A stretch of 64,000 nt of DNA from Brotaphodocola faecis (GTDB lineage Bacteria > Bacillota > Clostridia > Lachnospirales > Lachnospiraceae), in assembly GCF_040096075.1 (NCBI RefSeq), contig NZ_JBBMFJ010000017.1:9987-73986 (forward strand). The letters run 5' to 3'. Below the pieces are notes generated by a model that saw only the letters and a program-made list of their open reading frames with translations, made no database searches and had not been told where the DNA came from. Of this stretch, positions 24,924 to 32,572 are shown in pieces. Position numbers and translations under genes: made by a program. Within the stretch, counting starts at the first letter, position 1; the number at the start of each line of letters is the position of its first letter.

Positions 24924-26456
24924 TTACATGAGCAAGAATGTTTTTTTCAAAGGATGGAGAATATTATACTCAACCCGCCATTCAATATCGTCCGATACTG
25001 GTTCAAAGTGTAGGGCAGAGCAAGCGACATGGAGATTTTCTGGCTTGCTGTCACCACACAGGATTGTGGTTGGCCCATGCGCACCGCCGATAATGCCGAT
25101 GCAAACAATATCATTTTGTGATTCCGGCGCAAAGTGATTTGCTATAGGAGCGATTTCTAAAGGCTTATCGCCATCAGCACAATCACGGATTGAAATATCA
25201 TCGTCCGGTTCAGGCGAAATCGTATAGCTCATAGCAGTAAAATGCGTGGGATAAAACCAACGGTCAGAGCCAATGCGCTTTTGAGAAATTATCTGCTGTT
25301 CCAATTCCTGTACGGTCAATGTGTATTTTATTCCGTTGACCGGATGGGAGAAAGAAAACAAATCACCGGGAGCGTGTGTCTTGAAATGTGGTCCTGGGAC
25401 ACGTTTCGATTGCTGCTCCATCGTAAGGGAGAGTGATTTTATCTCAGGACGGCGTTTACTTGTCCATGGAAAAGCTGCCCTAAAAATCATCCACCCATAG
25501 GATATATCCAAATTATAGTGTTCCAACGCCCACTTTGCTTCCAATTCATTGATCATCCCATCTGGCAAACATGGATTAAAGACCACCGAGCAACCGTGGG
25601 AAGTCTGCATTATTTTCCCGTTCAATTCCAAACGAGGAATAAAGTCAAGGCAAAGTGGATTGTCTAAATTTATTTGCATTTGCTGCTCCTGCGTGAAGTA
25701 TTCGCAGGAGTCATTTTCGGGGTGTAAATCCCACTTCTTCATAAACTTACGCATGTCCTCAGCAGGGATACACATACAGAAATCCATAACAAGTCCCTTG
25801 CTACAAGAATACGCCGCAGGAATAGTCCAATGGTGCCCAGCCCATTCAAATTGCTTATCCACTCGGATTTCTGTCCCCGCACGGTCTTTTCCCGAATGTC
25901 CCCAAAAGTTTCCATCAAAGTAGACCTTCCACTCCGGGATGGTCGGTTCTGCATCCGGGTTCATATCAGTATCATAATAATCCTCGGTATATTTGATTTT
26001 GCCATAATCAAAAGATGTTTGCAGTTCTTTGATATATGCCCATGGTTGCTCCATAGGCTTCAATTTCATTTTCTCGGCAAGCTCCGAAAGTGTTCTTTGC
26101 TGTTCCTGCGTTGGAGAATTGTCCTGCAAAAAAGCTTTAAATTGCGCTTCGTTCCACATCCACGTTTGCTCCAAAGCTGATGCATCGCCGCAAGTAAGGA
26201 GCAATCTTAAAAAGTCTGCAAAATTCCTCGCCAGCGGCTGAAGAAAATTAGGTGCAGAGTTCATAGGGCTAATGGCAAAAACCATACTTCCAAAGCCCCG
26301 AATAAAACAGAAATGGATACCGTCCACACCTGCCCAACCAAATATAGATGCTCCTTTGGGCGTACAAAAGTATGGTGCATTATCTTCACGGAACTCTACA
26401 CCCACAGAGGAGAGATCAATTTTACTCTGCAAAAGCTTCTGAAATGTTCTGTCCAT
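24924..26456 (-). CDS. unknown 510-residue cytoplasmic protein
   Basis: I do not recognise a family. The protein is soluble, rich in Trp, Phe and Pro, without signal peptide or membrane helix. It starts MDRTFQKLLQSKIDLSSVGV. GWAGVDGIHFCFIRGFGSMVFAI resembles the small beta-rich segments of SMI1/KNR4-like proteins, but this is only an impression. Further marks are PEWKVYFDGNFWGHSGKDRAG and a C-terminal segment after DDISIRDCADGDKPLEIAPI. The ATG at 26456 follows GGAG. It stands alone on the minus strand in an accessory region. Confidence 0.6.
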   Translation of the reverse strand: MDRTFQKLLQSKIDLSSVGVEFREDNAPYFCTPKGASIFGWAGVDGIHFCFIRGFGSMVFAISPMNSAPNFLQPLARNFADFLRLLLTCGDASALEQTWMWNEAQFKAFLQDNSPTQEQQRTLSELAEKMKLKPMEQPWAYIKELQTSFDYGKIKYTEDYYDTDMNPDAEPTIPEWKVYFDGNFWGHSGKDRAGTEIRVDKQFEWAGHHWTIPAAYSCSKGLVMDFCMCIPAEDMRKFMKKWDLHPENDSCEYFTQEQQMQINLDNPLCLDFIPRLELNGKIMQTSHGCSVVFNPCLPDGMINELEAKWALEHYNLDISYGWMIFRAAFPWTSKRRPEIKSLSLTMEQQSKRVPGPHFKTHAPGDLFSFSHPVNGIKYTLTVQELEQQIISQKRIGSDRWFYPTHFTAMSYTISPEPDDDISIRDCADGDKPLEIAPIANHFAPESQNDIVCIGIIGGAHGPTTILCGDSKPENLHVACSALHFEPVSDDIEWRVEYNILHPLKKTFLLM

Positions 26457-26511
26457 AATAATCTCCATAAATATTGCTGGTTTGTCTAATTATAGTGAAT
26501 AGATGACAAAA

Positions 26512-26958
26512 CTAAATCTGGGTGACTTGGCTGATCTGCCAGCCAAACCTTGTGCTATTTACGGCCACGCAGTGTAGAGTGTATGTCCGGAATTCTTTTA
26601 TGGTATATTGAAATACAAACTGGATACTGGCAATGGAATGCAAACAGGAGTCATCATAATCCTTAAATGAAGCATCTGTTAATTCAATTTCCTGGATTGA
26701 AGGAATAGCAGAGAAATCATATAATCTCTTAATGATATAATCCTGCGATTCGTAGAAAAACTTTTCTGTTAAGGCAGCATCCGGCAGCAGGTCAATATCC
26801 TGTTTTAATTGGGCGAAAAGCCACTGTCGTAGGCTGTGCTCAATGTGGGACCGGGTAAAATCTATGTTAATGGCGGCCGGCTTTACAGCAGTTGCAGTTA
26901 AGAGCTGCTCAAATGAATTTGATTTTTGTTTTCTTTTGAAAAATGGTAGCCGGTTCAA
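26512..26958 (-). CDS. unknown 148-residue protein
   Basis: A soluble protein with a basic start (MNRLPFFKRKQKSN) and a mixed alpha/beta body; no family is recognised. It begins with TTG nine bases after GAGGAGG. It follows the recombinase-like gene by 14 bases on the same strand, so the two are probably co-transcribed and may work together. The C-terminal part (FQYTIKEFRTYTLHCVAVN) looks like antiparallel beta strands. Confidence 0.5.
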   Translation of the reverse strand: MNRLPFFKRKQKSNSFEQLLTATAVKPAAINIDFTRSHIEHSLRQWLFAQLKQDIDLLPDAALTEKFFYESQDYIIKRLYDFSAIPSIQEIELTDASFKDYDDSCLHSIASIQFVFQYTIKEFRTYTLHCVAVNSTRFGWQISQVTQI

Positions 26959-26972
26959 GATTCATTTCCTCC

Positions 26973-27983
26973 TCAGCTATTATATCGCAGGGATAAGGCC
27001 ACATAATCACAGGGGGCAGCATTTAGGCTCGGGGCAGCCTCTTTGTATTTGGACATCCATCTGGAGTCTGTTGAAACATAGTCTGATACCAACTCCTCAG
27101 GGGCGTGGCTGCGCAGCATTAAAAGAATGGCAAAATTACGGAGCTGCTGCAGAGTGAAAGGACGAACTCCGGCCCGCAGGCAGGCCTTTTTGATTTCCAA
27201 TAACAGGTTGCGCTGAGTAAACGGGCATCGTTTGAGTCCGGTCAGAAAAAGATTACCTGTTTCATTGCTTGTTTGTTCGGAAAGCAGTAGCAGCAGTGAG
27301 AAGAGGTCGGAAGGAACTTTGATAAAACGGTTCCTGATCCCCAAAATCATAATCCCACACTGATCAGCCTGACCATTGGTAACCAGCTGCTGGATCTTTA
27401 AGCCACAAATTTCTTCCGTTGTTATGCCCGTGCGAAGAACCAGCGAAATAATTGCAAACAAGGTTACATTCTGTTCATCCATAAGTGTAGATAATACGCG
27501 GTCAATATCCCGCATGGTGATACCAACAACAAGTGACTGTTCACATTCGAAAGAAAACTCCGGAAAAAGTCCGGCAAATCTTCCAGTATCTGAAATTTCT
27601 GCCAGCTCCTCACGCTGAAGATCCGGTACTACCATATCGAAATCATCCGTGTCGTTGCTGGCTTCTGCATCTAAATACCGTGCAAATGCCCGCAATGCAC
27701 GGATTCGTGTGCATAAGGAATGATTGGAATATTTATCGCGGACAGAAGAAAAGTAATAATGCACATCCTCTGCAGATATCTGCAGAATATCTTTTTTCAG
27801 TAGGTTGAAAAAATCAGCAAACATATAAGCATATTCATTCGCTGTTCTCGTATTTTTGAAATGTTTACGGTATTGAGAAAATGAATCCAGTGTAAAGTCG
27901 GAGCAATAAGGAGTAAGACGAGACAAATCCACCGGATTTGGCTGGTCTAAAATTTTCTGGAATAATTCTTCGGATATTTGCAT
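26973..27983 (-). CDS. tyrosine-recombinase-like protein with degenerate active site
   Basis: A 336-residue protein with the layout of XerC/D integrases: a core-binding domain at ~20-110 and a catalytic-like domain at ~150-330. In box I the usual TGLRxSE reads TGITTEEICGL, so the first Arg is replaced. In box II the HxLRH motif reads TLQQLRNFAILLML: the Arg remains and the His is lost. The GH of the next motif reads ST. A Tyr is present in WMSKYKEAA. It may bind DNA without recombining it, or be decaying. The ATG follows GAGGAGG. Confidence 0.65.
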   Translation of the reverse strand: MQISEELFQKILDQPNPVDLSRLTPYCSDFTLDSFSQYRKHFKNTRTANEYAYMFADFFNLLKKDILQISAEDVHYYFSSVRDKYSNHSLCTRIRALRAFARYLDAEASNDTDDFDMVVPDLQREELAEISDTGRFAGLFPEFSFECEQSLVVGITMRDIDRVLSTLMDEQNVTLFAIISLVLRTGITTEEICGLKIQQLVTNGQADQCGIMILGIRNRFIKVPSDLFSLLLLLSEQTSNETGNLFLTGLKRCPFTQRNLLLEIKKACLRAGVRPFTLQQLRNFAILLMLRSHAPEELVSDYVSTDSRWMSKYKEAAPSLNAAPCDYVALSLRYNS

Positions 27984-28178
27984 GAAATCCTCCTCAAATC
28001 GGGTGATGATACAGTCCTATTATAGATTTATTATACTATGAGAATGAAGTGAAATCAACGAAAATAGAACATATATTCGGACCAATGGGATCAGATACAC
28101 ACTCAAATGAATTCAGCATCGGTGTACAAGTGGTACAAACGAGATAAAATAGAAATGAGGGGCGATAGAGCGGAAATG

Positions 28179-28403
28179 TCAGATTTTCCACTCTATCTGA
28201 ACACGGTCGCTGGTGGCCTTGATTGTAGAAATCAAGCCATCGGCGGCTTTTCTTTTGTCGTTAAAATCTATGCTCTCCCAGTTGTCGAGATAATAGGACA
28301 ACTTCTTTATCTGCTGGGGCGATATGGTTTCGACGCTCAAATCGGCTATTGCCTTTGAAATGGTCTGACGGCGGGTGTCTAGTTCTTCGATTTTCTTGTC
28401 CAT
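28179..28403 (-). pseudogene. C-terminal remnant of a serine recombinase
   Basis: A 74-codon frame, MDKKIEELDTRRQTISKAIADL and FNDKRKAADGLISTIKATSDRVQIEWKI, matches the extreme C-terminus of large serine recombinases. No catalytic or recombinase domain lies upstream. It marks an old insertion or deletion. Confidence 0.65.
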
Positions 28404-28555
28404 TCATATTCCTGATCATCATTGTTGGAAAAATATTTTCCTACAGATAATAGGCTATTACTTATGAGAATGATAAGGTGTGAGCTATGAAATGCGAAAA
28501 TAGCTGCAGTTGGAAAGAATAGTGCTTGTAAAAACATAATAGGGGAGAAGAAGTG

Positions 28556-29071
28556 ATGAAGGGGAAAAAGGTAAAGAAAGATACGCAGAGGATCAGTCTA
28601 TACAGGGTCCGGCTGGAGAAAGATCGTGACTTAATGAAGCAGCGCAGGGCGACCGGCATTGCAGCTCCGGAAGAAATTGTGGAAGTAATAAGGCCGGTTT
28701 TTGATGGAATGGACCGGGAACAGTTCGTGGTTCTGTATCTTAATATGAAGCTGCATCCGATTGGTGTGGAAATTATAGCGATCGGGGGAAGCTATGCATG
28801 CAATGTAGAGATCAAGAACGTATTCAAAGGTGCGATTGTAGCCAATGCAGTAGCCATCGCGGTTGCGCATAATCATCCAAGCGGTGTACCTAAGCCGTCT
28901 GAGGGAGATTTTACATTAACACGTCAGATTGCATGGGCCGGGGAAATATTGGGGATTCGCTTAATAGATCATGTGATCATCGGTGAAGATACATTTTACA
29001 GCATGAAAAAGGAAAACCCAGGCGTATCGTTGACCGACATAGGATTAGATCAGGAAGAAATGGATGCGTAA
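28556..29071 (+). CDS. RadC-like JAB/MPN domain protein
   Basis: A 171-residue protein without the N-terminal helix-hairpin-helix of full RadC. The JAMM metal motif is intact: VAHNHPSGVPKPSEGDF gives HxH-x7-S-x2-D near residues 102-116, followed by IRLIDHVIIGEDTFYS. RadC-like proteins of this size are typical of mobile elements and prophages; their biochemical role is not settled. The ATG at 28556 follows GGGGAGAAG. The repeat array starts 120 bases downstream. Confidence 0.85.
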   Translation: MKGKKVKKDTQRISLYRVRLEKDRDLMKQRRATGIAAPEEIVEVIRPVFDGMDREQFVVLYLNMKLHPIGVEIIAIGGSYACNVEIKNVFKGAIVANAVAIAVAHNHPSGVPKPSEGDFTLTRQIAWAGEILGIRLIDHVIIGEDTFYSMKKENPGVSLTDIGLDQEEMDA

Positions 29072-29193
29072 AGCAAACTGCAGAAAACCGAAAAGTTGTG
29101 AATACCTGTGAGGCCTGGATGAATCAGAATGATCGGAAATTTTTTTGACAGATTTTTGCTACGTTAGGAAGTGAATTTTTAAACTATTGTCAA

Positions 29194-29712
29194 TTTAGGT
29201 AAAAATGGTACAAAGTTGATTGCTCAAGATATCGATTTTATTTGACTTTGTAAATTGTTTGTACCATAAGTAACTTATATTATTTAGGTATAATATAGTA
29301 CAAAGTCAGGCAGTAGAGGCAAAACCAGTACAAAACCGAAAATTAATGGTAAATAAGGTACAAAGTCGAAAAGAAGCTGAAATAGCTTCTTTTCTTATTT
29401 TAACATAAATACAGCTTCGCGACTTTGTACCATAAAATCCTAAATATACATCAAAATAGATAAAAGGAGAGGAATAATTTTATTTATTATTCACGTGCGA
29501 TTTTGTACCATGATTGCCTAAATATTACGGCTTTGTACCATGTTATACATAAATTTTATTCGACTTTGTACCATAATTGCTTTAAAATAGTGAGTTAGTA
29601 CCATATATAAGCTAAAAATATTTTAACACAAATGGCAAAATCATGGCATAAAACGGTAGAATAGACCTTTGTACCATGATTATCTAAATTTTTGTACTGG
29701 AATTGCTTATAT
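29194..29712. repeat. two opposed blocks of GTACAAAGTCG-type repeats
   Basis: A ~26-bp motif TTTAGGTAAxxATGGTACAAAGTCGA occurs forward with GTAC at 29208, 29298, 29328 and 29358. It occurs in reverse (CGACTTTGTACCATxATTGCCTAAAT) with GTAC at 29261, 29427, 29505, 29535, 29568, 29598, 29671 and 29694. Spacing is often exactly 30 bp (90, 30, 30; 30, 33, 30). A perfect hairpin lies between the blocks (29368-29394). Nothing is coded here. It resembles iterons or multiple protein-binding sites at a mobile-element end or origin. Confidence 0.85.
29368..29394. repeat. central hairpin of the array
   Basis: GAAAAGAAGCT and AGCTTCTTTTC form a perfect 11-bp stem with a five-base loop, exactly where the forward block ends and the main reverse block begins. 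Confidence 0.8.
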
Positions 29713-29755
29713 TGACAACTATGATACCCAAAATCACGATGGGATAGTGACATCT

Positions 29756-29789
29756 AACTATTCGCTAAACACTGGTTTAACGAATAGTT
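29756..29789. repeat. 15-bp stem-loop beyond the array
   Basis: AACTATTCGCTAAAC and GTTTAACGAATAGTT pair with one mismatch around an ACTG loop. It lies 60 bases after the last array repeat. The rest of 29790-30052 holds no convincing gene; a 42-codon minus-strand frame at about 29898-30023 lacks a ribosome site. Confidence 0.75.
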
Positions 29790-30052
29790 GGAAATGAAGA
29801 GGGGTTATTCGGAATTAAACCGACCTCCCTATGTGGTACAGTCACCGTGACATCTGGATTTTCACCTTCTCTTGTTTTATCACACGTTCTACTTGGCTTT
29901 AAGACTTTCGATTAAGTCTACTGGTTTTGCAACGATACTTTCTGTCACTTCCAGATTATCACTAAGAATATTAATGTGCCAGGAAGAAGTAAATTCATCT
30001 TGTTCAATAATGTTCATATTTCTGCTAGGTGAATTTCTGCCTGCGCTATATT

Positions 30053-30430
30053 CTATCTGCGTGTTCCGTCATCATGAAATCTCTTCTTTAATGCATGTTC
30101 TGTCAGTAAAATAGAAAGAACCAAAGCAATGCATTGAACGATCACCAGAATGAGACTGACATTTCCTATCGTGTCTTCATCACTGTGATAGAATGGAATA
30201 TGCACCAGTACGGAAGGTACGATCATCCATAAACCAAGCTCCCACCAAAGTCGGCCGCAATAATCATGTGCGAATTTCCATGTCTCTATATTTTTCATGG
30301 AGCGCCGTGTCCGGTATCCGATCACACCATTAATGTGTTTCGGGCAATGCTTCCACATCATCCTCCCTGCAATTAGCATTGTAAAAGGAACCAATAAGTC
30401 GCAAACCAAAATAAACCACCAGAACCACAT
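30053..30430 (-). CDS. SdpI-family membrane protein
   Basis: A 125-residue protein with hydrophobic segments at ~3-20, 65-82 and 92-110. The SdpI signature NGVIGYRTRRSMKNIETWKFAHDYCGR is at ~34-60. SdpI proteins confer immunity to the SdpC toxin in Bacillus; most relatives have unknown roles. The ATG at 30430 follows AGAGGTGG at short spacing. It is last in a minus-strand run of small membrane proteins. Confidence 0.8.
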   Translation of the reverse strand: MWFWWFILVCDLLVPFTMLIAGRMMWKHCPKHINGVIGYRTRRSMKNIETWKFAHDYCGRLWWELGLWMIVPSVLVHIPFYHSDEDTIGNVSLILVIVQCIALVLSILLTEHALKKRFHDDGTRR

Positions 30431-30456
30431 AAAAACCACCTCTGAAATTTGAATTG

Positions 30457-30873
30457 TCATTCGCTCTTTTTGAAGGAAATGGAATCAATTTGGAGATATT
30501 TTTTTTGATGACGTGAAATAGAAAGCTCAAGTATATACTTGTCAGTACTGCCATCATCATTTGTGCACTGAAATATCATTTCACCATTTCCGTCATTCAA
30601 GGCAATTATATGAAACTCTGAAATAGTTCCCACAATGTTGTGATAATCGCTTACAAAGATTTCTGGTTTCAATGTGATTGACCATTCTTTACGATTATCA
30701 TCATTATTCAGCTCCAACAGCAAAGAATCTCCATTGACAACTTCGCCCGACCAATTATTTCCATCGACAACAAATGATGTTTGCTGATTATCTGGTATGT
30801 TTAAGATAACTACTACTACACCAACTACGATTATCAATATAAGAGCAAAAAAGATACATTGTTTCTTTTTCAT
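30457..30873 (-). CDS. membrane-anchored extracytoplasmic protein, unknown
   Basis: A 138-residue protein: a short basic start, one helix (CIFFALILIIVVGVVVVIL, ~5-24) without lipobox, then a beta-rich acidic domain (DGNNWSGEVVNGDSLLLEL...) likely outside the cell. No family is recognised. The ATG follows GAGGGGG. It overlaps or abuts the SdpI gene and probably shares its transcript. Confidence 0.6.
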   Translation of the reverse strand: MKKKQCIFFALILIIVVGVVVVILNIPDNQQTSFVVDGNNWSGEVVNGDSLLLELNNDDNRKEWSITLKPEIFVSDYHNIVGTISEFHIIALNDGNGEMIFQCTNDDGSTDKYILELSISRHQKKYLQIDSISFKKSE

Positions 30874-30924
30874 AGTGCCCCCTCTTTGTAAATCTCTAGG
30901 TTATTTCACACTATCACTCCAGAA

Positions 30925-31296
30925 TCACACGCGCTCAAATGACAGATATCTCGTTCCCTGAAACGTAAGTTTCCCAATGTCGCCTTCCGCCAGCATTCCA
31001 TATTCACTGCCAGAAACCGGCAGTTCCATCCGGTCACCGCTCTCTACCTGAAACGTGACATAGTAGCTGGTACTGGAAGTCGAATGGTAGCCATGAGTTC
31101 CAGACAGGTCACCCGCATTTGCATGGCTATGATGTGTGATATTTTCACGCTTTGCGACGATGGTTGCACTCACCGACAAACGCGGTGACTGATGGTTTTT
31201 ATGCCATGTTCCGATTCCTGCCACAAACTGAAAGATGATCATGCCAAAAACCATTACGAAAATAATCGGAAACATAATCTCAAACAGCATAAACAT
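30925..31296 (-). CDS. DUF2500-type membrane protein
   Basis: A 123-residue protein. One N-terminal membrane helix (~1-24) is followed by a soluble domain with SVSATIVAKRENITHHSH and YYVTFQVESGDRMELPVSGSEYGMLAEGDIGKLTFQGTRYLSFER, the DUF2500 pattern. Function is unknown. The ATG at 31296 is chosen for GAAGAGGTGA upstream; longer frames lack a site. The next gene upstream ends five bases before this start. Confidence 0.8.
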   Translation of the reverse strand: MFMLFEIMFPIIFVMVFGMIIFQFVAGIGTWHKNHQSPRLSVSATIVAKRENITHHSHANAGDLSGTHGYHSTSSTSYYVTFQVESGDRMELPVSGSEYGMLAEGDIGKLTFQGTRYLSFERV

Positions 31297-31301
31297 ATAG
31301 C

Positions 31302-31532
31302 TCACCTCTTCTTCATCTTTCGTCCAATGATTACTCTGAGCATAAAACATACGACAATCACGAAAAGTGAGATAGCGATATACAGTAATGCTTCTGTATA
31401 CCACGGTGCAGAATACGATTCGTATAGTTTCGGAAAGCGCTTATACTCATAGAAATCCATACCCGTTTTAATCATAATCACGTAGAAACTCGCATAGATA
31501 ATATATTTTAATAAATCGTATAGCTTATTCAT
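31302..31532 (-). CDS. small two-helix membrane protein
   Basis: A 76-residue protein, MNKLYDLLKYIIYASFYVIM..., with helices at ~8-24 and ~48-68 and a basic end (GRKMKKR). No family is recognised. The start is preceded by CGGAGACGATGGC. It is in the same minus-strand run as the DUF2500 gene, five bases upstream of it. Confidence 0.55.
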   Translation of the reverse strand: MNKLYDLLKYIIYASFYVIMIKTGMDFYEYKRFPKLYESYSAPWYTEALLYIAISLFVIVVCFMLRVIIGRKMKKR

Positions 31533-31557
31533 GCCATCGTCTCCGCGATATACTGTT

Positions 31558-31704
31558 TTAACCTTTTGGCATCGGTAAACTGTAAGTTGTCGATTTCTTT
31601 GAACCATTGTTTTTATTGGTTTGTTTTTGTTTCTTTTTTTCTTTTATGCGCTCTTTAATCTTAAAAAATAATTCTAATGCCATTTGATTTGCTATCTGTC
31701 CCAT
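31558..31704 (-). CDS. 48-residue basic small protein
   Basis: An ATG at 31704, after GAAAGAAGAG, opens MGQIANQMALELFFKIKERIK followed by a Lys/Gln-rich stretch and an end ...YSLPMPKG. The helical, strongly basic composition and the position between two genes of the same strand support a real small gene; no family is recognised. Confidence 0.4.
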   Translation of the reverse strand: MGQIANQMALELFFKIKERIKEKKKQKQTNKNNGSKKSTTYSLPMPKG

Positions 31705-31781
31705 AAGCAAACTCTTCTTTCATAATTCAGATTTTCTTGATTCTGCAAATTTGGAATTTATCGCAATATACCATTCGTGGA

Positions 31782-32330
31782 TTATACTCGCTTATAGATA
31801 ATTGGTTCATCATATCCAAAAGTTTTCTTTCCATTAACTTCCATGCTTTCAGATACTTCCAGACAACTATCAGAAAACTTTTCCCAAAGCTTAAATGTCA
31901 TTACCGGTGAAAACTGGCTTGTACTGCCTCCTTCCCAGATTCCATCTTTTTCATGATAGAGCGCCGGAGTGAATTTTTCAGATTTTTTCAATTCAGTGTA
32001 GTCAGCATTTTTCATAGAATCATATGAAAACGTACTTTTATCTTCTCCTTCTGGTATTTCATAAGAATACAACACAATTCCATCTTCTTTCTCTGTAATA
32101 AGGAAAAGATGTGGGGAAGCATGGCGTTTCCCATTTGTCTCATAGTAGCTTTCTTCAACAACAAATTTACCATTAAAATCTTTAGGAAGGTTCAAAATTT
32201 TCTCATTACAGATTGTATTAATGTGTTCTGCATAAGGATATGTTTTCCCTTCTTTCTGCATATTATCAAACTGCTCTTTGTTATTAAAGTATCCCGTCAT
32301 CATATTAATAAAATTATCGAGCTTCATCAT
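31782..32330 (-). CDS. unknown 182-residue protein
   Basis: A soluble protein beginning MMKLDNFINMMTGYFNNKEQFDNMQKEG. The middle (PHLFLITEKEDGIVLYSYEIPEGEDK) looks like beta strands. No signal peptide is present and no family is recognised. GGGAGG lies upstream of the two adjacent ATG codons. It is on the minus strand, between the small basic protein and the frameshifted small gene at 32380. Confidence 0.6.
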   Translation of the reverse strand: MMKLDNFINMMTGYFNNKEQFDNMQKEGKTYPYAEHINTICNEKILNLPKDFNGKFVVEESYYETNGKRHASPHLFLITEKEDGIVLYSYEIPEGEDKSTFSYDSMKNADYTELKKSEKFTPALYHEKDGIWEGGSTSQFSPVMTFKLWEKFSDSCLEVSESMEVNGKKTFGYDEPIIYKRV

Positions 32331-32379
32331 GCTTTTTACCTCCCAATCCCAATTTCACAGCCCTATAAGCCAGTAGTTG

Positions 32380-32572
32380 TCACTTAAGTGCATTTCCTTC
32401 GGCATCAATGAAAATGTACCACGAAGGGATAGATGCCCAATAGAATACATACAGATAAGCATCTTCTTCTATAATTTCTTCATTAGTACCTGTTTCATCC
32501 GTAATCTTTACAGAACTTTACAGAAACACAATTGGAATTGTTCACAATAAAGGAAATACCCTTGATTCTCAT
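32380..32572 (-). pseudogene. 60-codon gene disrupted by a 10-bp tandem duplication
   Basis: The ATG at 32572 overlaps the stop of the DUF2812 gene (ATGA), which suggests coupled translation. The frame reads MRIKGISFIVNNSNCVSVK and then breaks. CTTTACAGAA is duplicated at 32506-32515 and 32516-32525 (plus strand). Removing one copy restores a continuous 60-residue frame that ends ...YWASIPSWYIFIDAEGNALK with TGA at 32380-32382. The family is unknown. It is either a recent mutation or a reversible slippage site. Confidence 0.65.

Noticed and set aside
27376..27808. Plus-strand frames within the recombinase-like gene
   Set aside because: The minus-strand gene has a strong ribosome site and a full-length integrase layout; these are shadows.
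29194..29712. CRISPR array at the GTACAAAG repeats
   Set aside because: Repeats are degenerate, occur in both orientations and have no uniform spacers; no cas genes nearby.
29898..30023. 42-codon minus-strand frame beginning MNIIEQDEFTSS
   Set aside because: No ribosome site and no recognised family; could be the tail of a lost gene but cannot be supported.
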